Below the pieces are notes generated by a model. That model worked only from the letters and a program-made list of their open reading frames with translations. It had not been told where the DNA came from and did not search any database. Below, piece after piece: positions 1 through 7,577 of a stretch of 50,177 nucleotides of DNA. The stretch's first letter is position 1; each line of letters starts with the position of its first letter. Source of the stretch: Planctomycetaceae bacterium (lineage in GTDB: Bacteria; Planctomycetota; Planctomycetia; Planctomycetales; Planctomycetaceae); assembly GCA_002724315.1 (NCBI GenBank), contig PBOJ01000080.1, positions 1 to 50,177 of the forward strand, given 5' to 3'. A program made the position numbers and the translations under genes.

Positions 1-485
1 GAGGAGCTCATCCGTTCCCAGCGGAGGGCAGTTGGGGATCCTTTTCCCAGCATGCACCGTTCTACGGGCTGTATCCTTCCAATCGTCGCAGTCTTTTCCT
101 GATGCAGCAGCGGCTGAAACGACATCCATTCCTGGCCCTTTTCGACGGCGCGGACCCGAATGTCAGCACGCCCCGCCGCGAGTTGACCACCGTGCCGACC
201 CAGTCGCTGTACCTGATGAACAGCGAATTCGTGCACCGACAATCCGCCGCTCTGGCCAAACGGGTGCTGGAGAGATCTGCAAGTCTCTCCGAGAGCCTGC
301 AACGTTCCTGGTGGTTGACGCTGGGGCGGGCCGCGAGCGGTCGGGAGCGTGCGGAGGCCGAGAGGTTTCTGCTGGCCTACAGCGAATCGCTGGGTGAAGC
401 GGGAGGCGGTCGACGGCACCCGGCCGCCTGGGCGGCGTTGATGAGGACTCTGTTGACTCGCAACGAGTTTTTGTTCGTGGACTGA
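1..485 (+). CDS. DUF1553 (PSD1-type) protein, C-terminal fragment
   Basis: The frame is open from the window edge (first full codon at position 3) to TGA at 483-485, giving about 160 residues. The visible part carries typical DUF1553 C-terminal signatures: YPSNRRSLFLMQQR, HPFLALFDGADPN, then TPRRELTTVPTQSLYLMN, and a final LLTRNEFLFVD. In planctomycetes these proteins are large secreted proteins, often with cytochrome-type PSCyt and DUF1549 domains upstream; those would lie outside the window. The molecular function of the family is not established. The next gene, a DUF1501, starts 1-4 bases after this stop, the usual DUF1553-DUF1501 gene pair, so the two are very probably co-transcribed. The internal ATG at 102 is not the true start, because homologous sequence continues upstream to the edge. 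Confidence 0.9.
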   Translation, partial: GAHPFPAEGSWGSFSQHAPFYGLYPSNRRSLFLMQQRLKRHPFLALFDGADPNVSTPRRELTTVPTQSLYLMNSEFVHRQSAALAKRVLERSASLSESLQRSWWLTLGRAASGRERAEAERFLLAYSESLGEAGGGRRHPAAWAALMRTLLTRNEFLFVD

Positions 486-486
486 T

Positions 487-1914
487 GTGATGACACCCTT
501 GATACCCATTCCAGACGACTGCCCCGGCCGCCGACGTGCCCTGGCTCATTTTGCCGGAGGGTTTGGCTCGCTGGCCCTGGCGGGCTTGCTGTCCGAGGAG
601 GCTCAGTCGGCCTCGGGGAACGCCGGCGACCCGTTGACGGCGCGGCAGCCACATCACGTGGCCAAGGCCAAACGCGTCATCTTCCTGTTCATGACCGGCG
701 GTGTGTCGCACGTGGACAGCTTTGACCCGAAGCCGAAACTGATTGCCGGTCACGGCCGGTCCATCACCGTTGACAACTGGCAGGGAAAGCTCGGGGAGTT
801 CAAACGCCACCTGAAGCGGCCCGACTGGACATTTCGTCCGGGTGGACAGAGCGGCATCGAAGTCAGTGACCTGTTTCCTCGTGTGCGATCGATCGTCGAC
901 GACCTGTGCGTGATCCGGTCGATGGCGACCGATCACACCAATCACTACGAGAGCACGCTGGGAATGCACTGTGGTTCGTGGACGTTCGCACGTCCGTCGA
1001 TCGGGGCCTGGTGCAGCTACGGACTGGGGACAACCAACCGCAATCTCCCGTCGTTCATGGTGCTGGGGCCCAGGGCACCCTACGCCGGGGCGCAGACCTG
1101 GGGCAGTGACTTTCTGCCCGGGTGCCACCAGGGCACATGGGTTGTTCCCGGTGCCAATCCGATCCCGAATCTTCGCCCGCGAACATCCAGCGATCGTCTG
1201 CAGCGGCTGGAGCTGGAACTTCTGGGGAAGGCAAATCGACGGCACCTGGAACAACGGACGGCCGACCGAGCCCTGGAAGCGAGGATCCGCTCGTTCGAGA
1301 CCGCTTTTGGCATGCAGCGTGAGGCGCCCGAAGCGATGGATCTGGGACGAGAGACTGCTTCGACGTTGGAAATGTACGGCATCAAGCCGGGCCAGACATC
1401 CGGCTTTGGCTGGCAGTGCCTTGTCGCCAGACGGCTGGCCGAACGGGGCGTTCGGTTTATCGAGTTGATCGACGTGGGGTCATCAGCCAACTGGGACGCG
1501 CACGGTGACATGGCCACGCACGGCCCCCTGGCCCGTAACGTCGACGGACCGATCGCTGCGTTGGTGACCGACCTGAAGCAGCGAGGCATGCTCGACGACA
1601 CGCTGGTTGTCTGGACGACCGAGTTCGGCCGCACGCCGTACCACGAAAAGGCCGATCACCGTGGTCGGGAACACCACCATCAGGTGTTCAGCTCGTGGAT
1701 GGCCGGTGGTGGTGTCAAATCGGGAATGGTCTACGGTTCATCGGATCCGCTTGGGATCGATGTGGCCGAACAGAAAGTCCACGTGCACGATTTTCATGCA
1801 ACGATCCTGCACCTGCTCGGGCTGGACCACGAGCGTTTGACCTACCGATTTGCCGGTCGCGATTACCGCCTGACAGATGTCCACGGTGACGTGGTGCGCG
1901 GGATCCTGGCCTAG
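487..1914 (+). CDS. DUF1501 domain-containing protein (DUF1553 partner)
   Basis: 475 residues. GTG at 487 or ATG at 490 are equally possible starts, right behind the DUF1553 stop. The N-terminus has a Tat-like leader (GRRRALAHFAGG), followed by the family core LFMTGGVSHVDSFDPKP near residue 60. Later motifs are WDAHGDMATH, EFGRTPYHEKADHRGREHHH and the C-terminal LTYRFAGRDYRLTDVHG. DUF1501 is distantly related to the alkaline phosphatase/sulfatase superfamily and is thought to act outside the cytoplasm; the substrate is unknown. The C-terminal signature LTDVHG and the REHHH variant (instead of GRDHW, found in the other six copies here) mark it as a different subfamily, the one that travels with DUF1553. 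Length is normal and no key motif is missing. Confidence 0.93.
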   Translation: MMTPLIPIPDDCPGRRRALAHFAGGFGSLALAGLLSEEAQSASGNAGDPLTARQPHHVAKAKRVIFLFMTGGVSHVDSFDPKPKLIAGHGRSITVDNWQGKLGEFKRHLKRPDWTFRPGGQSGIEVSDLFPRVRSIVDDLCVIRSMATDHTNHYESTLGMHCGSWTFARPSIGAWCSYGLGTTNRNLPSFMVLGPRAPYAGAQTWGSDFLPGCHQGTWVVPGANPIPNLRPRTSSDRLQRLELELLGKANRRHLEQRTADRALEARIRSFETAFGMQREAPEAMDLGRETASTLEMYGIKPGQTSGFGWQCLVARRLAERGVRFIELIDVGSSANWDAHGDMATHGPLARNVDGPIAALVTDLKQRGMLDDTLVVWTTEFGRTPYHEKADHRGREHHHQVFSSWMAGGGVKSGMVYGSSDPLGIDVAEQKVHVHDFHATILHLLGLDHERLTYRFAGRDYRLTDVHGDVVRGILA

Positions 1915-1939
1915 CCGGCCGAGAGAGGTTGCCGGAAGT

Positions 1940-3283
1940 CTAGATCAGTTCCCGGGGGACCTTGCCGCCGTAGACCAGGTGCACGGGACGTCCGCCGGGA
2001 TCCACAATCTCTTCGTCACCGGTCATGCCGATGCCGCGGTAGACGATTCGACAGAAGTCGGCCACGTCGACCTTTCGAGAGGTCGGGTGAGCGGCGTCCT
2101 TGTCCGTGGTGCCGATCACCTGTCCTCCACGGTAACCTCCGCCGGCCACCAGGATGCTCTGGGCCTGTGGCCAGTGGTCGCGGCCGGCGTTGCCGTTGAT
2201 CTTGGGAGTGCGGCCGAATTCGCCGGCTGTCACCACCAGGGTGTTCTCGAGCATTCCTCGTTGAGCCAGGTCTTCGATCAGCACGCCAACGGCTCGGTCG
2301 TGGCGGGGCATCTTGTTGTCCAGCGCGCCCTTGAGATTGCCGTGGTCGTCCCAGTATCCGGTGTTGAGACTGACGAAGCGGGCTCCGGCTTCGATCAGCC
2401 GGCGGCACAGCAGCGCTTGTTCGCCCCAGCCGGGACCGTATTTCTCTCGGGTCTTCTTGTCTTCCCTGTCGAGCTCGAATGCGGCCTTGGCCTTGCCCGA
2501 CATCAGGATGTCGACAGCTTGCTGGTCGATCTCGTCAATGCTGTCAAACACTGGTGACTCGTCGACCTGGCGTCGGAAGCGGTCGAATTGTCGTGAGAGG
2601 CCCAGGCGGTCGCCCAGGCGGACCTTGGAGAGCCCGTCGACCAGTGTGAAACTCTTGTGGTCGGCCGTCGGCAGTCGTCCCGCCTCGTTGCCGTAGCTGA
2701 ACTCGCCGAGCCGGAACGGGTTGTGGGCGACGCCGAGGTAGGCTCCGCCATGGAAGCCGAAGCCGCCGTCGTTGAAGTTCACCGTGGCGGGAACGCCGGG
2801 GTCGCGGGGGCCGAGGAGTTTCGAGACACAGGCCCCCATCGAGGGATTGCGGGGGCGTCGGTCTGATCCGTTGGCTCCCACGAAGGCGGTCAGCATCCAG
2901 TGGGCTGCGGCCCAGTGGTCACCGTTTCCGTGCGAGAAACTGCGGATGACCGAGACCTTGTCCATGATCTTGGCCTGGTAGGGCAGCAACTCTCCAACTC
3001 GCAGGCCTGGCAATGACGAGGCGATCGAATTGTAGGGGCCGCGGATATTCGACGGAGCCAGGGGCTTCATGTCGAAGGTGTCGAGTTGGCTGGGACCACC
3101 ATGTTGCCAGATCAGAATCACAGACTTGTCGGACTTGTGCTGCGATCCCCGAGATTCGGCACGTAGCAGATCCGAGAGAGTCAGCCCGAAAACTCCGAGC
3201 GATCCCACTTCGAGAAACCGGCGGCGGTTGATGCCGTCGCAGAAACCGCCACGGTCAGAATTTCGACCCGTCACACGTAGCAT
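1940..3283 (-). CDS. DUF1501 domain-containing protein
   Basis: 447 residues from ATG at 3283; an upstream TTG at 3316 is also in frame but less likely, since the ATG has an AGGAA ribosome site 9-10 bases ahead. The N-terminus has a twin-arginine-type leader (INRRRFLEVGSLGVFGLTLSDLL). Core motifs are IWQHGGPSQLDTFDMKP, YWDDHGN, GEFGRTPKINGNAGRDHW and VAGGGYRGGQVIGTTD. It faces the preceding DUF1501 tail to tail, with 25 bases between the stops, and has no DUF1553 partner of its own. Its leader shares the string AACAGGAATCG with the leader of the DUF1501 at 7578-8990, so the two may be paralogues that duplicated with their translation signals. Function unknown; predicted extracytoplasmic. Confidence 0.92.
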   Translation of the reverse strand: MLRVTGRNSDRGGFCDGINRRRFLEVGSLGVFGLTLSDLLRAESRGSQHKSDKSVILIWQHGGPSQLDTFDMKPLAPSNIRGPYNSIASSLPGLRVGELLPYQAKIMDKVSVIRSFSHGNGDHWAAAHWMLTAFVGANGSDRRPRNPSMGACVSKLLGPRDPGVPATVNFNDGGFGFHGGAYLGVAHNPFRLGEFSYGNEAGRLPTADHKSFTLVDGLSKVRLGDRLGLSRQFDRFRRQVDESPVFDSIDEIDQQAVDILMSGKAKAAFELDREDKKTREKYGPGWGEQALLCRRLIEAGARFVSLNTGYWDDHGNLKGALDNKMPRHDRAVGVLIEDLAQRGMLENTLVVTAGEFGRTPKINGNAGRDHWPQAQSILVAGGGYRGGQVIGTTDKDAAHPTSRKVDVADFCRIVYRGIGMTGDEEIVDPGGRPVHLVYGGKVPRELI

Positions 3284-3591
3284 CACAGCGATTCCTGTTG
3301 GATCCGTTTTTCGCAAACTGCCCGGTATCGATCACAGCGAATATATCAGCGCCGGCCCGCCTGGCTCAACGGTTTCTGGGCGTCTGCCAGGAAGCCTGTC
3401 TTTTCCGGGGATCGGCAAAAACGCCTGCGCGGATTCAGTGGGATATGTGGCGGCGGAGTTGATAGGTCCTCGACGTGTCGTTGGCCTTCGGTCCGGTTAT
3501 TCGACCCGTATGGCCCCTGCGGGTGGGACCGATCGAGAAGGCGGATTCCGCGGTACGGCCGGTCTAACCCGCCTCGAGTCTCCAATTGTCT
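3284..3591. other. Intergenic stretch without a gene
   Basis: This is the 5' flank of the minus-strand DUF1501 and of the structured RNA that follows. I see no credible coding frame: the short open frames have neither a ribosome site nor a recognisable sequence. A promoter for the DUF1501 must lie at its left end, and one for the RNA at its right end, but neither has a clear sigma-70-like pair. Confidence 0.5.
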
Positions 3592-3767
3592 GTGCCGCGG
3601 ACGGCTTTCCCGCTCGGCCATGTGGCTGGACTGACGATGTTGTTGGTGCGACCGACTCCCTCACCTTTCCCTGTCGGTCGCAGAGGACCTTTGCTGCCTT
3701 CCCTCCGACGAGAGGCCTCTTGGCTTCTCGCCGGTCCTCACACAACTGAGATCGGCACCTGTGAGTA
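3592..3767 (+). ncRNA. Candidate structured RNA with C/U-rich single-stranded segments
   Basis: Nested helices can be drawn by hand. The outer helix pairs GTGCCG 3592-3597 with CGGCAC 3753-3758. A small hairpin lies at 3615-3628 (loop ATGT). A second helix pairs GTTGT 3639-3643 with ACAAC 3742-3746 and encloses hairpin A, a perfect 9-bp stem 3648-3656/3673-3681 with a 16-base loop rich in CCC and CCTTTCCC. It also encloses hairpin B, AGGACC 3684-3689/GGTCCT 3733-3738, with an inner stem 3709-3717/3722-3730 and loop TCTT. The strand opposite hairpin B's lower stem is again C/U-rich (3690-3708). A strong terminator follows within 10 bases. It could be a trans-acting small RNA whose C/U-rich segments bind Shine-Dalgarno sequences, or a regulatory leader of the VOC gene downstream. 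It does not match SRP RNA, tmRNA, RNase P or 6S RNA as I know them. Confidence 0.5.
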
Positions 3768-3805
3768 GAGCCCTGCCGGCCATCTGGCCGGCAGGGCTCG
3801 TTTTT
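3768..3805 (+). terminator. Strong intrinsic terminator
   Basis: A perfect 14-bp GC-rich stem (3768-3781 with 3786-3799) closes a four-base loop ATCT and is followed by G and five T. The T-run lies on the plus-strand side, so it ends a plus-strand transcript. No plus-strand protein gene lies between 1914 and this point, so the natural substrate is the structured RNA just upstream. Confidence 0.85.
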
Positions 3806-3925
3806 GTTCGGAGGCACTCCGGAGACGGGACAGAATCCTCGTACGGTGGCCGAGTCCGTCCACGGGGGGTATCCTCGGCATCCGTCTTCTCTTCTGACCG
3901 TTTTCCCCATCCAGAGTTCTGCACC

Positions 3926-4312
3926 GTGAAGATCGAACACTTGGCCTGGAACGTCGAAGATCCCATCAGCGTGGCTCGTTGGTATGTCGAGAATCTCGGC
4001 TTCACCATCAAGCGTCAGATCGACGCCCCTCCCTGGATTCACTTCCTGGCCGACGATAGCGGGACGGTGATGCTGGAACTGTATGGCAACACCGAGGTCG
4101 AGGTGCACGGTTTCGCAGAAATTCCCGTGATGGCGTTGCACCTGGCGCTGGTCAGCCACGACATCGACGCGGACATGGCTCGGCTGGCCGCGGCCGGAGG
4201 GACTCCCGATGGCGAGATCAACACCAACGAGTCGGGGGATCGCCTGGGCATGATCCGTGACCCGTGGGGATTCTGTCTGCAATTGGTCCAGCGCTCCGAA
4301 CCGATGATCTGA
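3926..4312 (+). CDS. VOC family (glyoxalase/dioxygenase-like) protein
   Basis: 128 residues from GTG at 3926, the normal length for a single-unit VOC protein. The frame is open further upstream, but that part crosses the intrinsic terminator and has no family similarity, so GTG is the better start. The beta-alpha-beta-beta-beta pattern is visible: KIEHLAWNVEDP, WYVENLGF, MLELYGN, ALHLALVSHDID and DPWGFCLQLVQR. Likely metal ligands are His in IEHLAW, Glu in LELY and His in ALHLA. The fourth position, usually Glu in glyoxalase I and many dioxygenases, is Gln (LQLVQ). Family members act on small molecules as isomerases, lyases or dioxygenases; the substrate is unknown. It precedes the SDR gene by 91 bases and may belong to that cluster. 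Confidence 0.85.
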   Translation: MKIEHLAWNVEDPISVARWYVENLGFTIKRQIDAPPWIHFLADDSGTVMLELYGNTEVEVHGFAEIPVMALHLALVSHDIDADMARLAAAGGTPDGEINTNESGDRLGMIRDPWGFCLQLVQRSEPMI

Positions 4313-4403
4313 ACGGGGCACTGTCGCACGCTGTGGGTCACGTGATCCGCTGGCGGCGCCCGGGATTCTTCGAGGCACTGGCTCCTGACAACCAAGCGAG
4401 GCG

Positions 4404-5162
4404 ATGATGAGTGATTTTTCGGGGCGGCATGTTCTGATCACTGGTGGCACCCGTGGTATTGGCAAGGCGTTGGCGGTGATGTTGGCCGCCGAGGGGGCCA
4501 AGCTCTCGCTCAACTACGTGTCGAGGGCTGAAGATGCTGCGGCGGCGGTTGCTGAGGTCGAGGCGGCTGGAGGGCAGGGGGCCGCGGTGGCCGGAGATGT
4601 TTCAACTCCCGAGGGGGCCGATGGAATCGTGACCGCGGCTCGGGAGGCATTCGGGCCGATTGACATGCTGGTCTGCTCGGCGGGGACCAGTTGTCCGACC
4701 CCCGCTGACGAGATCACCTGGGACCTCTGGAAACACGAACTCAACGTCAACCTCGACGGCACGTTCACGATGATCTACGCGGTCAAGGACGAGATGATCG
4801 AGCGGGGTTTCGGGCGGATCGTCACGGTCAGCTCCATTGCGGGGCTCCGGGAACGGATGAACCAGGTCCCCTATTCGACATCGAAGGCCGGTGTGATCGC
4901 GCTGACTCGTTGTACGGCTCACGCATGGGCAGGTCAGAACGTGAGGGTCAACTGCCTGTGTCCCGGGCTGACTGAGACCGAGATGGCTCATACGCTCGGT
5001 GACGACGCCATGGCTCACATCATCGAGAACACTCCGATCGGACGGATCGGCCAGCCCGAGGAACTCGCCTCGGTGGCCCGGTTCCTGCTCTCCGAGGAGT
5101 CGAGTTACATGACCGGTCAGACGATCGTCGCCAGCGGCGGCCGTTGCATGCTTCCGGGTTAG
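4404..5162 (+). CDS. SDR family oxidoreductase (FabG-like)
   Basis: 252 residues, a classical short-chain dehydrogenase. The NAD(P)-binding glycine motif TGGTRGIG is near residues 13-20, VCSAG stands in place of the common NNAG, the catalytic serine is in TVSSIAG, and YxxxK appears as YSTSK. The ending GQTIVASGGRCMLPG is typical of the family. ATG 4404 is preceded by GAGG. It would oxidise a secondary alcohol or reduce a ketone with NAD(P) in the cytoplasm. The SMP-30-type lactonase gene begins 15 bases downstream, and the dehydrogenase-plus-lactonase pairing suggests oxidation of a sugar or polyol through a lactone rather than fatty-acid synthesis. That substrate guess is inference. Confidence 0.93.
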   Translation: MMSDFSGRHVLITGGTRGIGKALAVMLAAEGAKLSLNYVSRAEDAAAAVAEVEAAGGQGAAVAGDVSTPEGADGIVTAAREAFGPIDMLVCSAGTSCPTPADEITWDLWKHELNVNLDGTFTMIYAVKDEMIERGFGRIVTVSSIAGLRERMNQVPYSTSKAGVIALTRCTAHAWAGQNVRVNCLCPGLTETEMAHTLGDDAMAHIIENTPIGRIGQPEELASVARFLLSEESSYMTGQTIVASGGRCMLPG

Positions 5163-5177
5163 TCGAGGAATGCGAGC

Positions 5178-6116
5178 ATGGCTGGCGGAACCGTGGTCGG
5201 CGACCTGCAGGTCCTGTTTCAGCCGGATCGTCCGGAGCTGGGTTACCTGCCGGAAGGGCCTGTCGGGTGCGGGTCGGGTGAGATCAGCTGGGTGGCGATC
5301 CAGCACGGGCCCGAGCAGAGCGTGGGATCGCTCAATGTGCTGGATCCCGCGGCCGGGTTCAATCGCCATGTCGAACTTCCCGGCCGACCGGGGTTCGCGT
5401 TTCCCACCGACGATCCCGATGTGTTCCTGGTCGGAGTCGAACGCAGCGTCTGCCGTGTTCATCTGGGGAGTCGGGAGTGCGAACCGGTCAGCGAGGAGGT
5501 CGACACTGGTGTCGAGAATACGATCATCAATGACGGCGTGGAGATTGACGAGGGGCTGGTGTTCGGGTGCAAGGACCTGGCTTTTGAGGACTACAAGGCC
5601 GGGCTGTATTTCTGGCGAGCCGCCGACCGTCGGATTTTTCAGCTCCGTGATGACCAGTTGTGCTCCAACGGCAAGGTGGTCAGACGCGATGGCACGGGGT
5701 GGTGGATCTGGGATATCGACTCACCGACCAAGACGGTGGCCCGCTACCGGCTCGACCCGAGCAGCGGTATGCTCGGCGATCCGGAGACGGCACTCGACCT
5801 GACCCACCTTCCGTTCTTTCCCGACGGGATGGTTGAGGGGCGGACGCCGTCGACCGTGATCATCGCCTTCTACAACCCCGAGTCGGTCGAAGCCGGCGAG
5901 GTACACGAATACGACCTGGAGAGTGGTGAGCACCTGGCGACCTGGCGGGTGCCCGGGTCACCCCAGGTGACCTGCCCGCTGATGTGGGACTCGCCTGAAG
6001 GAACGCGACTGGTGGTGACCACCGCTGCCGAGAACATGTCGGCCGAGAAACTGGCGGAGTATCCCCTGGCTGGTGCGATGTTCGTCTCCGAGCCGCTGGA
6101 TCAGTTGGAGAGCTAG
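5178..6116 (+). CDS. SMP-30/gluconolactonase/LRE family protein
   Basis: 312 residues, the usual length for this six-bladed propeller family. Recognisable elements are the metal-site region LPEGPVGCGSGEISWV near residue 25 (family form LGEGPxW), VENTIINDGVEIDEGLVFGC with the Asn-Asp-Gly metal-ligand region, and FFPDGMVEGRTPSTVIIAFY, equivalent to the PDGM-type motif. Such enzymes hydrolyse sugar lactones or other esters using a divalent metal. ATG 5178 has GAGGA eight bases upstream; an ATG at 5170 is in another frame. It starts 15 bases after the SDR gene and ends 3 bases before the amidase gene, so the three are almost surely one transcript. There is no signal peptide; it should be cytoplasmic. 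Confidence 0.88.
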   Translation: MAGGTVVGDLQVLFQPDRPELGYLPEGPVGCGSGEISWVAIQHGPEQSVGSLNVLDPAAGFNRHVELPGRPGFAFPTDDPDVFLVGVERSVCRVHLGSRECEPVSEEVDTGVENTIINDGVEIDEGLVFGCKDLAFEDYKAGLYFWRAADRRIFQLRDDQLCSNGKVVRRDGTGWWIWDIDSPTKTVARYRLDPSSGMLGDPETALDLTHLPFFPDGMVEGRTPSTVIIAFYNPESVEAGEVHEYDLESGEHLATWRVPGSPQVTCPLMWDSPEGTRLVVTTAAENMSAEKLAEYPLAGAMFVSEPLDQLES

Positions 6117-6119
6117 GCG

Positions 6120-7538
6120 ATGTCAAACGAACTGTGTTTCAAGACTGCGGTGGAACTGGCCGGCCTGATCCGTGATGGAGAACTTTCGGCCCGGGAACTG
6201 CTCGAAGTTCACCTGGACCAGATCGAGCGAATCAATCCTCAAGTCAATGCGATCGTGACGTTGACCGACGAATTGGCCATGAGCCAGGCGTCGGCGGCTG
6301 ACGAGTCCCAGGCCCGTGGAGAGCCGTTGGGTCCGTTGCATGGCCTGCCGGTGGCCCACAAGGACCTGGTTGCCACAGCCGGCATCCGCACGACGTGGGG
6401 GTCGCCGATCTACGCGGACTTCGTGCCATCCGAGGATGCGTTGATCATCGAGCGGCTGAAAGCCGCCGGAGTGGTTCAGGTGGGCAAGACCAACGTTCCC
6501 GAATTTGGTGCGGGTTCCCAGACTTTCAACCCGGTGTTCGGCGCCTGTCTGAATCCCTACGACACATCTCGCACTTGCGGCGGCAGCAGCGGAGGAGCGG
6601 CGGTGGCCCTGGCATGCGGTATGGTGCCGATCGCCGATGGCTCCGACACCGGCGGCTCACTGCGGAACCCCGCCAACTTCTGTAACGTCGTCGGCTTTCG
6701 CAACTCGCCGGGCCGGGTGCCGGTCCACCCGACCGAACTGGGCTGGTTTCCGATTTCGGTGCAAGGGCCGATGGCCCGCACCGTCGAGGACACCGCGTTG
6801 ATGCTTAGTGTTCTGGCTGGTCCGGACCCCCGTGTGCCGATCTCGCTGGCCGAGCCCGGAGAGTCCTTTCGGGGATCGCTCGAGCGGGATTTCAGTGGTG
6901 TCCGGGTGGCCTGGAGCCGCGACCTGGGATCATTTCCGGTTGACGACGCGGTGGCCGGGGCGCTGGAACCTCAACTCGAGGCTTTCTCGACCATCGGCTG
7001 CACGCTGGATCATGCCCACCCGGATTTCCGCGACGCCGACTTCTGTTTCAAGACGCTGCGGGCCTGGGCCTTCGAGAGCAAGTTCAGCCCGTTGCTCGAG
7101 AAGCATCGCGACAAGATCAAGGAGACGATCATCTGGAATGCCGAGGCCGGTCAACAGCAGAGCGGTCCGGATATTGCCCGGGCCGAACGTTTGCGGACGG
7201 CCCTGTTTCATCGGGTCCGTGAGTTCATGGACGACTACGAGTTCCTGGTGTTGCCGGTCAGCCAGGTGGCCCCGTTTGATGTCGAGACGCCTTACATTAC
7301 CGAGATCAACGGTCAGTCCATGGAAACCTACATCGACTGGATGATGTCGTGCTATTTCATCACCGTCACCGGTTTGCCGGCCCTGTCGCTGCCCCTGGGG
7401 TTCACTGACGAGGGCCTGCCGGTGGGGCTGCAGATTGTCGGGCGTCACCAGGACGATTTTGGGGTGCTGCAACTGGCCTACGCGATCCAACAGGCCAACG
7501 GCAGCTGGCAGCGTCGCCCGGGGGTGGTGGACGCTTGA
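6120..7538 (+). CDS. Amidase (amidase signature family)
   Basis: 472 residues. The Ser-cisSer-Lys triad region is complete: Lys in LPVAHKDLVA (about residue 80), CGGSSGGAAVALACG (about 155-170) and the nucleophile region DGSDTGGSLRNPANF. The C-terminal ALSLPLGFTDEGLPVGLQIVG is also typical. Amidase-signature enzymes hydrolyse carboxylic amides and include GatA, but no gatB or gatC gene is nearby and the neighbours are catabolic, so a stand-alone amidase is more likely. It is last in the SDR-lactonase-amidase run, with only three bases after the preceding stop. The real substrate cannot be read from the sequence. Confidence 0.93.
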   Translation: MSNELCFKTAVELAGLIRDGELSARELLEVHLDQIERINPQVNAIVTLTDELAMSQASAADESQARGEPLGPLHGLPVAHKDLVATAGIRTTWGSPIYADFVPSEDALIIERLKAAGVVQVGKTNVPEFGAGSQTFNPVFGACLNPYDTSRTCGGSSGGAAVALACGMVPIADGSDTGGSLRNPANFCNVVGFRNSPGRVPVHPTELGWFPISVQGPMARTVEDTALMLSVLAGPDPRVPISLAEPGESFRGSLERDFSGVRVAWSRDLGSFPVDDAVAGALEPQLEAFSTIGCTLDHAHPDFRDADFCFKTLRAWAFESKFSPLLEKHRDKIKETIIWNAEAGQQQSGPDIARAERLRTALFHRVREFMDDYEFLVLPVSQVAPFDVETPYITEINGQSMETYIDWMMSCYFITVTGLPALSLPLGFTDEGLPVGLQIVGRHQDDFGVLQLAYAIQQANGSWQRRPGVVDA

Positions 7539-7577
7539 ACGAGAAGTCTGCGGCGAAGTCGTCGCCACCGGTCACAG

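Noticed and set aside
1915..1939. CCGGC/GCCGG pairing between the two convergent DUF1501 genes
   Set aside because: Five pairs with a long loop; expected by chance in GC-rich DNA.
3690..3712. Resemblance of the minus strand (GGAGGGAAGGCAGCA) to the SRP RNA core
   Set aside because: The tetraloop and flanking helix of SRP domain IV cannot be formed, and the terminator points to a plus-strand RNA.
3761..3925. N-terminal extension of the VOC protein
   Set aside because: The extension runs through the intrinsic terminator and adds non-homologous residues; GTG at 3926 starts exactly at the VOC fold.
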